NCBI RefSeq assembly: GCF_000701405.1 | Contig: NZ_JNIV01000129.1 | Coordinates: forward strand, 1 to 10,600 | Length of the DNA stretch: 10,600 nucleotides | From: Deinococcus marmoris DSM 12784 | Lineage (GTDB): Bacteria > Deinococcota > Deinococci > Deinococcales > Deinococcaceae | Reading direction: 5' to 3' | Part shown: positions 1 to 6,875 of the stretch, one piece after another | How the letters are laid out: every line of letters starts with the position of its first letter | Numbering within the stretch: position 1 is the stretch's first letter | The notes under the pieces: generated by a model | Databases searched by the model: none | The model's input: only the letters and a program-made list of their open reading frames with translations | What the model was told of the DNA's origin: nothing | Translations under genes and position numbers: made by a program

Positions 1-175
1 TTGCGGGGTGAAGCCGCTGCTGTCCAGGCTGGCATCTTTGGCGAGACTGAGATGGCGTCCATCTATCCGGTGTTCCCAAGTCTGGGCGGGAACATTCACG
101 GCTCCCCAACAGCCGTGAATCAGCAGCGTCGTGCGTCCATCCTTGCGCCACTCCGGGTCAGTCGGTTTGCTCTGA
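1..175 (-). CDS. Second frame of the same transposase-like gene, cut by the window edge
   Basis: From about position 175 down to 1 the minus strand is open in the +1 frame relative to the 67-aa ORF. It reads DPEWRKDGRTTLLIHGCWG from position 159 and ends SLDSSGFTPQ at the edge. The residue mix is protein-like, whereas the first frame stops at 158-160. A +1 shift near the CCC-T in the T5C5 run would join the two parts as ...QDFSP-QSKPTDPEW.... The rest of the gene, including any catalytic residues, lies outside the window, so transposase identity rests on architecture only. The break may be programmed frameshifting, a decayed element, or a homopolymer sequencing error. Confidence 0.45.
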
Positions 176-361
176 GGGGGAAAAATCCTGCTTCTGGCGC
201 AGGTCAATGAGGGTCTGAAACAGTTCTCGCATGAGTGGACTCTGCTGGCGGAGTAGGGTCTGTTCCAGCTCAGCAACGCTGAGCTGCCCCTCAGACTCTT
301 CTAAAAGCTGATCCAGATGACGTTCCATAACCTGACTCAGCATTTCCCGTTCTGTTGCCAT
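158..361 (-). CDS. First frame of a frameshifted transposase-like gene (67 aa)
   Basis: This small acidic, helix-rich protein begins MATEREMLSQVMERHLDQLL and stops at 158-160. It is followed at once, in another frame on the same strand, by open protein-like sequence that runs to the window edge. Together they look like the start of one longer protein split by a frameshift. The N-terminal helices followed by a Trp/His-rich stretch resemble IS-encoded transposases, possibly ISKra4-like, but I cannot identify the family with confidence. There is no clear Shine-Dalgarno before the ATG at 361. The frame change falls near a run of five T and five C on the coding strand (plus 176-185), where slippage or an indel is likely. 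It could instead be a free-standing small gene. Confidence 0.55.
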   Translation of the reverse strand: MATEREMLSQVMERHLDQLLEESEGQLSVAELEQTLLRQQSPLMRELFQTLIDLRQKQDFSPSEQTD

Positions 362-364
362 GCA

Positions 365-393
365 CCATCATCCCATTTCAGCGGGATGCACCC
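365..393. repeat. Short inverted repeat; possible left end of the mobile element
   Basis: CATCCC (369-374) and GGGATG (383-388) form a 6-bp stem with an 8-base loop, inside the gap between the transposase-like ORF and the GGDEF-EAL gene. Read on the minus strand, the block starts GGGTGCATCCC at 393. It lies where the terminal inverted repeat of an insertion sequence would be expected. The other end and any target duplication are outside the window, so this is only a candidate boundary. Confidence 0.25.
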
Positions 394-434
394 AATCTGA
401 GTGCCAGCCGGGACCTCCCGCAAGCGGACGGAAT

Positions 435-2843
435 CTAGGACGGTCTGACCGGAGCGGAGTCGGGCGCTCTGCCCAGGCGCTCGGCTGTTTTTGCCACGTT
501 CTGCGGGTGGCCCAGCCAGAAGCCCTGGCTGTAGGCGCACCCCAGATCGGTCACAGCCGCCCACTGCGCGCGGGTTTCGATGCCCTCGGCTACCACGCTC
601 AGGCCCAGTGCCCCGGCCAGGGCGGTGATGCCCCCCACGGCGCGGCGGGCCTGTTCCTGCCCGTCCAGTGGCCCGTCCAGCGCGCCGATCAGGCTGCGGT
701 CCAGCTTGAGAACCCCGACAGGCAGCTTCAGCAGCGGCGACAGGGCCGAGGTCTGCACGCCGAAGCCACACAGGGACCACCGGACCCCCTGGCGCTGAAG
801 CGCGTCCATCATCCCGGCAGCGTGGGCCTCGCTGCCGCTGAGCAGGGTCCCGGTCACCTCGAATTCCAGGGCCGCGCCCGTCAGGCCGTGGCGCGCGAGG
901 ACCATCTCCACCGTCCCGGCAAAAGTCGCGCTCCTGAACTGGGCAGGGAAAATGTTCACGGCCATCCGTAGCCCACCGTGCCCCGCCGCATGCCAGCGCG
1001 CCAGTTGGGCGCAGGCTTCGTTCAGCACCCAGTTGCCCAGTTCCTCGTCCAGCCCGCTGTCATGAACCACCGGCAGAAACTGGCTGGGGGACAGCAGGCC
1101 CAGTTCGGGGCTGTCCCAGCGCAGCAGCGCTTCCAGCGCCACGACCTGCCGCGCCACGTCGTGGATGGGCTGGTAGTACAGCCTGAACTCGCCGCGTTCC
1201 AGCGCGCCGGGCAGCCGGTCTTCCAGCTCGCCACGCGAACGCAGGGCCTGGGTGGACTGGGGTATAAAGACGCGTGCCGCGCCCTTGCCTGCGCGCTTGG
1301 CCTCGTACATGGCGACGTCGGCGTGCATGTACAGGCTCTCGGCGTCCCGGCCACTGTCCGGGTAGACGCTGACGCCCACCGAGGCGCTGATCCTCACCGG
1401 GCGGTCTCCCAGGTCAAAGGGCGGGGCGAACAGATCCAGCACCTGCTGGGCGCGGGCCTGCGGCGGCCCAGAGGTCAGCACCATGAATTCGTCGCCGCCC
1501 AGCCGGGCTATGGATTCGCCGGGCCGCAGCGCGCCGCGCAGCCGGGCCGCCACCTTGATCAGGAGCTGGTCTCCCACCGTATGCCCCAGCGTGTCGTTGA
1601 CCCCCTTGAAGCCGTCCAGATCCAGAAACAGAACGGCCAGCGCAGGGGCTTGATTTCCCTTCTGTTTCTGCTGCTCTACCGCCTCGCCCAGCGCGCTCAG
1701 GAATCCGGCGCGGTTGGGCAGGCCCGTCAGCGAATCGTGCTGGGCCTGCCAGGCCAGTTCGCGGGCGCGGGCCTCCAGTTGGGCACGGCCCCGCTCGACC
1801 TCGGCGGTGCGGGCCACCACCCGCTGTTCCAGGCTGGCATTCAGGGCGGCCAGTTGCGCGGTCAGCGCCGCGTTGTCCCGCAGGGCCGCGATCTGGCGGG
1901 CGGCCACCAGCAACGTCACGCCCGCCGTGCCCCACATCGCGCCGTGGGCGGCCAGCGTGACCTCGCCGTGGGTGGTCAGCGTCAGGGCAAAACAGGCGGC
2001 CAGGCCCAGGTAAGGGGTCAGCGCGTACAGGGGGCGGGTGATCTGGGCGGTGACGTGCGCCACGGCCCTCAGCGAAGGCCCCAGCGGCGCGGCGCGGCGA
2101 GAATTCCAGGCTGCCACGGCAAACAGCAGCGCGCCACAGGTCCACAGCAGTTCCTCGGGAATGCCCGACGTGAAACCGCCGTTGGCCTCAATGAACAGAT
2201 ACAGCGTGTCCCCGATCAAAAAAGTGGTGAGGCCCAGCGCCAGCAGGCTTTCTTTCAATTCGATATGGTCGTGGCGTCTGAGGAGGGTCATCAGCAGCCC
2301 CAGCGCACACAGCCCGAGGACCGGATAGGACAGGTTGACCAGGGTGCCGATCACTGTCACCTGCGCCGCACCCAGCAGCGAGGCCAGCGCGCCGTACCAC
2401 AGCAGCACGGCCAGCGAACCCACCACGATCCCGACATCCAGGGTCAGCCGCCACGCCTCGGCCCGCCGCAGTGGCTGGCGCGGCAGGGCCAGACAGGCCC
2501 GGATGAACAGCACGTAGAACCCCAGGTAAAGCGCGTCCAGCACCGATGGAGAGGGGACCGCCCCGTTGCGCCACTCCAGCACGGCATACACGGTGTCGCT
2601 CACGGCATAGAGGCCCAGCGCCAGCGTCATCCAGTGCCACGCTGGGGCCGTTTCCGGGGTGCTGCGCGCCGCGTACCAGCAGGTCAGGGCCGAGGCATAC
2701 AGCACGCCCAGCGAGAAGGTCTGCATCAGCCAGTCCGCGTCTGCTCCGCGTGGATGCAGCGCCACCCAGCCCAGGTGGCCCAGCGCGAGGGCGACCGTCG
2801 CCAGCAGGGCCACGTTCAGTCCCCGCCGATCTGCCGACTTCAT
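435..2843 (-). CDS. Membrane GGDEF-EAL protein with a degenerate EAL domain
   Basis: A cyclic-di-GMP signalling protein of about 802 residues. Residues 10-315 hold roughly eight or nine hydrophobic segments, so it should sit in the inner membrane. A short coiled coil (about 325-360) leads to a GGDEF domain: HDSLTGLPNR at 369, LDLDGF near 407 and an intact GGDEF at 449-453, consistent with diguanylate cyclase activity. The I-site position reads RPGE (440-443) rather than RxxD. The EAL domain keeps EAL (571-573), VNIFP, KLD (713-715), VAEGIE and a late QGF. The usual DDFGTG motif, however, reads CGFGVQ from 692, losing both metal-binding aspartates, and the ELTES region reads EVTGT. I infer that the EAL half does not hydrolyse c-di-GMP. 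I chose the ATG at 2843 because AGGTGG lies seven bases upstream; a GTG at 2885 has poor spacing. Confidence 0.9.
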   Translation of the reverse strand: MKSADRRGLNVALLATVALALGHLGWVALHPRGADADWLMQTFSLGVLYASALTCWYAARSTPETAPAWHWMTLALGLYAVSDTVYAVLEWRNGAVPSPSVLDALYLGFYVLFIRACLALPRQPLRRAEAWRLTLDVGIVVGSLAVLLWYGALASLLGAAQVTVIGTLVNLSYPVLGLCALGLLMTLLRRHDHIELKESLLALGLTTFLIGDTLYLFIEANGGFTSGIPEELLWTCGALLFAVAAWNSRRAAPLGPSLRAVAHVTAQITRPLYALTPYLGLAACFALTLTTHGEVTLAAHGAMWGTAGVTLLVAARQIAALRDNAALTAQLAALNASLEQRVVARTAEVERGRAQLEARARELAWQAQHDSLTGLPNRAGFLSALGEAVEQQKQKGNQAPALAVLFLDLDGFKGVNDTLGHTVGDQLLIKVAARLRGALRPGESIARLGGDEFMVLTSGPPQARAQQVLDLFAPPFDLGDRPVRISASVGVSVYPDSGRDAESLYMHADVAMYEAKRAGKGAARVFIPQSTQALRSRGELEDRLPGALERGEFRLYYQPIHDVARQVVALEALLRWDSPELGLLSPSQFLPVVHDSGLDEELGNWVLNEACAQLARWHAAGHGGLRMAVNIFPAQFRSATFAGTVEMVLARHGLTGAALEFEVTGTLLSGSEAHAAGMMDALQRQGVRWSLCGFGVQTSALSPLLKLPVGVLKLDRSLIGALDGPLDGQEQARRAVGGITALAGALGLSVVAEGIETRAQWAAVTDLGCAYSQGFWLGHPQNVAKTAERLGRAPDSAPVRPS

Positions 2844-3017
2844 CTGTCTTCCACCTGCCGCTTTACAGCCCGCCGGCCCGGACACCCTCCGGCGGTGGGG
2901 GCAGTCTCGACCAGAAGTGATGTGGCCTGAACATAGGCCCTCAGTCTAGGCCACGCGGTGTCACCACTTTCTTGCCTGGAGTCTGCTGGGACAGAAGAGA
3001 CTCATCTTCTCATCGTC

Positions 3018-3041
3018 AGGCCATTTGTGTGGACGGCCTGA
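3018..3041. repeat. Inverted repeat in the divergent intergenic region
   Basis: CAGGCC and GGCCTG flank a 12-base loop between the divergent GGDEF-EAL and TPR genes. Neither side is followed by a T run, so it is not a terminator. It could be a regulator site, but the arms are short. The rest of the 267-base gap shows no other structure I can support beyond the -10 box just before the TPR gene. Confidence 0.25.
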
Positions 3042-3097
3042 ACCGTGGCGTGGCCGATGGGGCGAGCTGCACTCCTATTTTCTTGCGGCGTGCCGTT

Positions 3098-3103
3098 TAT
3101 CAT
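3098..3103 (+). promoter_or_regulatory. Candidate -10 box for a leaderless TPR mRNA
   Basis: TATCAT matches TATAAT at five of six positions and lies seven bases before the ATG at 3111, which has no Shine-Dalgarno. This spacing would put the transcript start at or next to the start codon. No good -35 box is visible 16-18 bases upstream. Confidence 0.35.
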
Positions 3104-3110
3104 GGTCCAG

Positions 3111-3902
3111 ATGGACGTCATCCAACCCTACCTTCCTCTGATCTTCAACGTGCTGCGTGGACTGGCCGTGGTGGGCCTGGTCCACGCCATCGTGACCCGG
3201 CAGCAGATCTTCTGGATGTTCCTGCTGGGCTTCGGGGCGTTGCTGGGCAGCATCTTTGGCATGCTGGGGGCACTGGCCTACACCTTTCTGGTCCTGATCC
3301 CGTCCCTGCGCGGCAGCGGGCGCGTGGCCGGGCAGGCGGTCTCGCGCGGCGTGGAGGCCCTCAAGCCACTGGACACCCGCATCCGCGAGTCTCAGGCGCA
3401 GTTGGACGAGAGCGACACGCTGGCCAACCGCGCTGGTCTGGCCGCCCTGCTGGCCCGCGCCGGACGCAGGGACGAGGCCCAGGCCACCCTGGACCCACTG
3501 CTCCGGGGGATCTACGCCGATGATCCGGTGGTTCTGCTGACCAGCGCCGAACTGGATCTGGCACGCGGCAATCCTGCCGGGGCGGAAGGCCGCCTGAACG
3601 CCGTGGACCTCAAGACCAGCGCCGCCACCCGCACCCGCGCCCTGACCCTGCTGGCCCAGGCCCAGGAGACGCAGGGCAAGCCCCAGGCCGACGCCACCTA
3701 TCAGGACGCTTTAACCGCCGCCACCACCGAGGAACCCCGCGCCCGTTACGCCGCTTATCTGGTCAAACAGGGCCGCGCCGCCGAGGCGAAAACGGTGCTG
3801 GACGCCATCGCCAAGACCGAGAGCCGCGCCACCGCCCTCTACCGCCGCCAGGAACGTGAGTGGTTCGACCTGGCGTCCGGGCTAAGGCGTGAGCTGAAGT
3901 GA
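3111..3902 (+). CDS. Membrane-anchored TPR-repeat protein
   Basis: A 263-residue protein with two hydrophobic segments near the N-terminus (about 7-28 and 33-63), followed by a soluble helical region. Several TPR-like helical pairs can be seen: roughly 103-135 (LANRAGLAALLARAGRRDEA), 137-165 and 210-240 (RYAAYLVKQGRAAEAKTVLD). TPR repeats bind other proteins, so a scaffold or assembly role at the membrane is likely, but no partner is evident. The frame is open from 3045, with ATGs at 3045, 3102 and 3111. I prefer 3111 because a TATCAT box lies seven bases upstream and residues before it look unlike the rest; 3102 is equally possible. The next gene overlaps its stop by four bases. Confidence 0.75.
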   Translation: MDVIQPYLPLIFNVLRGLAVVGLVHAIVTRQQIFWMFLLGFGALLGSIFGMLGALAYTFLVLIPSLRGSGRVAGQAVSRGVEALKPLDTRIRESQAQLDESDTLANRAGLAALLARAGRRDEAQATLDPLLRGIYADDPVVLLTSAELDLARGNPAGAEGRLNAVDLKTSAATRTRALTLLAQAQETQGKPQADATYQDALTAATTEEPRARYAAYLVKQGRAAEAKTVLDAIAKTESRATALYRRQEREWFDLASGLRRELK

Positions 3903-4228
3903 GAGTGCGGCGGCTGTTGCTGACCCTGATGCTGGCTGTGGCCTGCACGCTGCTCAGCCTGTTTGCAAGTCGTGTTGTCTACCGCATGACGGAGCCGTGT
4001 CCGCCGGGAGCCACCTGCGCCGCGCCTGTGCGGGAAGCAGGCTGGCCGCTGGCCTTCTCCCTTCAGGCAGTGACAGGCCAGGAAGAGGCTACGGCCAGGA
4101 TTGATCAGGCGCAGCTTGGCTGGCAGACCGCTCCATTTGCAGTCAATGTGCTTCTTTATGGATTGTTGCTGTTGCTGCTGGGCTGGATGCTGCCTTCACC
4201 AGAGCGGACAGAGGCCAGATTCTCCTGA
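3899..4228 (+). CDS. Small two-helix membrane protein of unknown function
   Basis: A 109-residue protein starting at a GTG that overlaps the stop of the TPR gene (GTGA), which implies translational coupling. Two hydrophobic segments (about 5-27 and 81-98) flank a middle part of about 50 residues. That part contains two cysteines (34 and 40, in EPCPPGATC) that could form a disulfide if it lies outside the membrane. The start MRVRRLLLTLMLAVA also resembles an uncleaved signal anchor. I do not recognise the family. Because it is coupled to the TPR protein, it may work with that protein at the membrane. No terminator follows before the inverted repeat at 4246. Confidence 0.6.
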   Translation: MRVRRLLLTLMLAVACTLLSLFASRVVYRMTEPCPPGATCAAPVREAGWPLAFSLQAVTGQEEATARIDQAQLGWQTAPFAVNVLLYGLLLLLLGWMLPSPERTEARFS

Positions 4229-4245
4229 CATTGCTAAGCCATTGA

Positions 4246-4290
4246 TACTATCCGGGTGATATTGACTTGATCAATTCTACCCGGATAGTA
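4246..4290. repeat. Perfect 12-bp inverted repeat; probable operator
   Basis: TACTATCCGGGT (4246-4257) is matched exactly by its reverse complement ACCCGGATAGTA (4279-4290), with 21 bases between. The arms are about 33 bases centre to centre, three helical turns, which suits a dimeric regulator binding on one DNA face. The right arm overlaps the -10 box of the DUF2239 promoter, so binding should repress. Outer TACT/AGTA half-sites recall those of HxlR/DUF24-type regulators, but no regulator gene is visible here. A T-poor right flank argues against a terminator. Confidence 0.7.
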
Positions 4291-4291
4291 T
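4262..4291 (+). promoter_or_regulatory. Promoter of the DUF2239 / GIY-YIG / LRV unit
   Basis: TTGACT (4262-4267, five of six to the -35 consensus), an 18-base spacer and TAGTAT (4286-4291) form a sigma-70-type promoter. The -10 box ends six bases before the ATG at 4298, so transcription should start at about the start codon and give a leaderless mRNA. The -35 box lies between the arms of the inverted repeat and the -10 box overlaps its right arm. Confidence 0.65.
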
Positions 4292-4297
4292 TCCCAC

Positions 4298-4861
4298 ATG
4301 ACCGACGCACCGACACTGACCATTTTCGAGGGCCATGAACGCCTGCTCACCGCACCACTTCAGGACGTGCTGACCTTCCTCAAGTCCAGGGAACAGGCCA
4401 CCTCTCAACCCCTGCTGACCTTCGACGATCAGACCGGGCGGCAGACCGACTTCGACTTGCGCGGTAGTCTGGAAGACGTGCTGGAGCGCTACGTCCCTAC
4501 GCCAGCCAAAGCTGGGCCGGGCCGCCCCAGACTGGGCGTGGTGGCCCGCGAGGTCACGCTGTTGCCCCGGCACTGGGAGTGGCTGGAGGGTCAGCGCGGC
4601 GGAGCCTCGGCGGCGCTGCGCCGTCTGATCGACGAGGCACGCAAGGCGGACCCGGACGGTGAACGCCGCCAACAGGCCCAGACGGCCACAGACCGCTTTC
4701 TGGGCGTGATCGGCGGTGACCTGCCCGGCTACGAGGACGCCACCCGCGCCCTGTATGCGGGCGACGGGCAAGCTTTTGAAAGTCAGCTTCAGAACTGGCC
4801 GGAGGATCTCCGCATCCACGCGCTGTATCTGGCCTCTTCCGCTTTCGTAGAAAAAGCATGA
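4298..4861 (+). CDS. DUF2239 family protein
   Basis: A 187-residue cytoplasmic protein that I recognise as DUF2239-like, a family without a known function. Family-like features are the FDDQTGRQTDFDLRG block (about 42-56), the linker GRPRLGVVAREVTLLPRHWEWL (about 75-96) and the following amphipathic helix GASAALRRLIDEAR (about 102-115). The phrase 'the sequence must be resistant to interpretation as an enzyme' fits: I see no catalytic motif. The ATG has no Shine-Dalgarno and lies six bases after a TAGTAT -10 box, which supports leaderless translation. Its stop overlaps the next gene's start (ATGA), so it leads a coupled three-gene unit under the inverted-repeat promoter. Confidence 0.8.
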   Translation: MTDAPTLTIFEGHERLLTAPLQDVLTFLKSREQATSQPLLTFDDQTGRQTDFDLRGSLEDVLERYVPTPAKAGPGRPRLGVVAREVTLLPRHWEWLEGQRGGASAALRRLIDEARKADPDGERRQQAQTATDRFLGVIGGDLPGYEDATRALYAGDGQAFESQLQNWPEDLRIHALYLASSAFVEKA

Positions 4862-5184
4862 CTGCGCCGCGCCAGTACAAAGACTTCACACCGCGCATGG
4901 GCATCTACCGCGTAACGCACACGCCCAGCGGGCGCACCCTGCTGGGCCAGAGTCTTCATCTGGACGGGATGCTCAACCGCATTCGCTTTCAGCTTCAGAA
5001 CGGCCTGCACCCGAACAGGGTCATGCAGGCCGAATGGCAGACCGATGGTCCCGACACTTTCGTGTTTGAAGTGCTGGACGAGATTGAGCCAGAAAACCCC
5101 GGCGACGAACCGGTGGACGATCTCAAGGAGTTGCTGACGCTATGGCAGGAGAAACTGGACCTTCCCCCCACGCAGCGGTACTAG
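4858..5184 (+). CDS. GIY-YIG nuclease-like protein
   Basis: A 108-residue protein with a single small domain. GIY (15-17) and LLG (28-30) occupy the places of the GIY and YIG motifs on the first two strands. They are followed by a basic helix (LNRIRFQLQNG, about 39-49) and HPNRVMQAEW, then GPDTFVFEVLDEI, the usual order of a GIY-YIG fold. GIY-YIG domains cut DNA using an arginine and a late glutamate. Here the YIG tyrosine is replaced and the catalytic glutamate is not obvious, so nuclease activity is uncertain. The start overlaps the DUF2239 stop by four bases and the end overlaps the LRV gene by 43 bases. The acidic tail (about 75-90) is specific to this protein. Confidence 0.65.
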   Translation: MTAPRQYKDFTPRMGIYRVTHTPSGRTLLGQSLHLDGMLNRIRFQLQNGLHPNRVMQAEWQTDGPDTFVFEVLDEIEPENPGDEPVDDLKELLTLWQEKLDLPPTQRY

Positions 5185-5735
5185 CGCCAGCGTTGACGGC
5201 GGCGCAATTGACCGTGCTGTCCGAACAGCTTTCGCCAGACATTCGCGCGGCAGTGGCCGGTCATCCCAATACGCCCGCTGCGGTGCTGGGCCGTCTGGCC
5301 GCCGACTATCCTGCCGAGGTGCTGGGCAATCCTGCACTGAGCCTGCTGCGGCTGGCCCACCCCGGTCTGCTGGAAGGCTGGCCCACCGACGCCGTGCTGA
5401 ATCTGGTGGCCCAGCCCCAGGCCCCCGACTGGCTGCGCCGCTACGCACTGGCCCACGCCGATGCCCGCTTTCAGGTGGCCGTGGCTGGGCATCCCGATCT
5501 GGATGCAGCGGAACTTGGACAGCTTGCCCGGCATACCGTCTGGAAGGTGCGTGCGCGGGTGGCGGCCCGACCTGATCTGTCGCCAGAATGGCTGACCGCT
5601 CTGCTTGCTGACCCTGATTACGGTGTGCGTCTGGTGCTGGCAGCCCGTGCCGATCTTCCGCCCGACGACGCCGAACGGCTGGGCCAGGACGTCTCGTTGC
5701 TGGTCCGGCAGGCGATGCGGCAGCGCAAAACCTGA
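5142..5735 (+). CDS. LRV/HEAT-like repeat protein
   Basis: A 197-residue protein made mostly of helical repeats of about 25 residues. Clear units are about 32-56 (DIRAAVAGHPNTPAAVLGRL), 108-132 (VAVAGHPDLDAAELGQLA), 133-157 (KVRARVAARPDLSPEWLTAL) and 158-182 (GVRLVLAARADLPPDDAERL). The pattern VRxxVAxxPxLxxxxLxxLxxD is that of leucine-rich repeat variants (LRV), which form a solenoid that binds other proteins. It lacks the N-terminal cysteines that hold an iron-sulfur cluster in the Azotobacter LRV protein. The ATG lies inside the preceding gene, with AAGGAG upstream at a long but usable spacing. The gene converges with rplL. Confidence 0.75.
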   Translation: MAGETGPSPHAAVLAPALTAAQLTVLSEQLSPDIRAAVAGHPNTPAAVLGRLAADYPAEVLGNPALSLLRLAHPGLLEGWPTDAVLNLVAQPQAPDWLRRYALAHADARFQVAVAGHPDLDAAELGQLARHTVWKVRARVAARPDLSPEWLTALLADPDYGVRLVLAARADLPPDDAERLGQDVSLLVRQAMRQRKT

Positions 5736-5747
5736 ATCCCAGACCAT

Positions 5748-5779
5748 AAAAAACCCCCTGACCACAAAGGGCCAGGGGG
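5748..5779 (-). terminator. Rho-independent terminator of the rplJ-rplL operon
   Basis: Read on the minus strand, CCCCCTGGCC and GGTCAGGGGG form a 10-bp stem (one G-U pair) with a six-base loop, followed by six T. It lies about 37 bases after the rplL stop. On the plus strand the same stem has an A-C mismatch and no T run, so it mainly serves the ribosomal operon rather than the converging LRV gene. Confidence 0.9.
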
Positions 5780-5815
5780 CTGCACTCCCGGTTACGGGGT
5801 TAAGCCCGTTGAGGC

Positions 5816-6181
5816 TTACTTCAGCTCGACGGTTGCGCCGACGGCTTCCAGTTGGGCCTTCATCTTCTCGGCCTCGTCCTTGGCGATGCCTTCCTTCAGC
5901 GCGCCGCCCTTCTCACTCATGTCCTTGGCTTCCTTCAGACCCAGGCCGGTGATGGCGCGGATTTCCTTAATGACGTTGATCTTGCTGGCCCCGGCGCTCA
6001 CCAGAACCACGTCAAATTCGGTCTTCTCTTCGGCCACAGGGGCCGCCGCAGCGCCGCCGCCGCCCATCGAGACAGCAGCCGTAACGCCCCACTGCTCTTT
6101 GAGGCCGTCGATCAGGTCCGCGAGTTCCATGATGGTCAGAGTGCCGAGTTGATCAATCATTGCCTGCTTGTCGTATGCCAT
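5816..6181 (-). CDS. rplL: Ribosomal protein L7/L12
   Basis: This 121-residue acidic stalk protein recruits and stimulates translation factors (EF-Tu, EF-G, IF2, RF3) on the 50S subunit. The order is typical: an N-terminal dimerisation helix pair (about 1-32, [19 protein letters not shown]), an Ala/Gly hinge (about 38-52) and a globular C-terminal domain (about 54-121, [21 protein letters not shown]). GGAGG lies about eight bases before the ATG. It follows rplJ by 81 bases and ends the operon at a strong terminator, so rpoB is not directly downstream. Confidence 0.98.
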   Translation of the reverse strand: MAYDKQAMIDQLGTLTIMELADLIDGLKEQWGVTAAVSMGGGGAAAAPVAEEKTEFDVVLVSAGASKINVIKEIRAITGLGLKEAKDMSEKGGALKEGIAKDEAEKMKAQLEAVGATVELK

Positions 6182-6262
6182 GTTGGTGTTCCTCCAGAAG
6201 TGGAATTAAAACTTTAAGGATTGATGGTGGATTGAAGATGGTCTGAGAAAAGATGCAGACGC

Positions 6263-6856
6263 TTAAGCGCCCGCGCCTTCATCGGTGCTTTCGCCAGCAG
6301 CCGCGCTCTCAGCAGCAGCGCCTTCGGCCACAGCGTTGTCGCCAGCACCAGCACTGTAACCAGCGCCGCCCTCTTCGAGTTTGGTCTTGTACGCTTCGAG
6401 GATGCCCACGAAGTTGCTGAGGTGCGCGCTGAGGACGCCCACCAGCTCGGCCTGCAAGGTTTCCTTGCTGCCCAGGCTGGCAATGCGGTTGACGACGCTC
6501 GCGTCCACCTTGTTGCCTTCTAGGAAGCCGCCCTTGACGGCGGGAATGCCCTTGTCGTTGCCCTTGGCAGCCTCGGCCAGAGCCTTGGCGACGCCTGCGG
6601 GGTCAGAGTGGGCCAGCACCAGGGCGCTGGGACCTTTGAGGGTGTCGGCGAAGTCGCGTCCACCTTCCTGAAGGGCGCGGTCGATCAGGGTGTTCTTGGC
6701 AACGATCAGTTGCCCGCCCTTCTCGCGGATGTTTTTGCGCAGTTTGCTCAGTTGCCCTGCACTCAGGCCCTGGTAGTCGACGACGTAAAACGTCTCGATC
6801 TCGTTCAGGCTCTGTTTGAGGGTGCTGAGGGTCTGCACGTTCTTGGGATTCGCCAC
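6263..6856 (-). CDS. rplJ: Ribosomal protein L10
   Basis: A 197-residue protein that anchors L7/L12 dimers to 23S rRNA at the base of the stalk. The N-terminal RNA-binding domain (about 1-100, [20 protein letters not shown] and [13 protein letters not shown]) is well conserved. A helical segment near 135-160 binds L7/L12, and the last 35 residues are an Ala/Gly/Glu-rich tail. I place the start at a GTG (6854-6856, reading MANPKNVQ) because GAGGAGG lies eight bases upstream. A longer frame back to 7015 has a non-homologous extension. The GTG and ribosome binding site fall within a short hairpin, and a 253-base leader precedes the gene, where L10 autoregulation usually acts. Confidence 0.97.
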   Translation of the reverse strand: MANPKNVQTLSTLKQSLNEIETFYVVDYQGLSAGQLSKLRKNIREKGGQLIVAKNTLIDRALQEGGRDFADTLKGPSALVLAHSDPAGVAKALAEAAKGNDKGIPAVKGGFLEGNKVDASVVNRIASLGSKETLQAELVGVLSAHLSNFVGILEAYKTKLEEGGAGYSAGAGDNAVAEGAAAESAAAGESTDEGAGA

Positions 6857-6875
6857 GCAGTGAACCTCCTCGTGG
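6853..6875 (-). promoter_or_regulatory. Hairpin over the rplJ ribosome binding site and start
   Basis: On the mRNA, CCACG (6875-6871) can pair with CGTGG (6857-6853). The 3' arm contains the GTG start and the 13-base loop carries the GAGGAGG Shine-Dalgarno. The five-bp stem could limit translation initiation or be controlled by the upstream leader. Pairing is visible, function is inferred. Confidence 0.4.

Noticed and set aside
978..2930. A 650-codon open frame on the plus strand
   Set aside because: It lies wholly opposite the GGDEF-EAL gene. Its Gln/Arg/His-rich translation has no domain pattern, as expected of the antisense of a high-GC gene.
5754..5779. The rplL terminator as a two-way terminator for the LRV gene
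   Set aside because: On the plus strand the stem has a mismatch and no T run follows, so support is only for the minus strand.
5798..5813. ACGGG/CCCGT hairpin downstream of rplL
   Set aside because: The stem is short and has no T run; it adds nothing to the clear terminator nearby.
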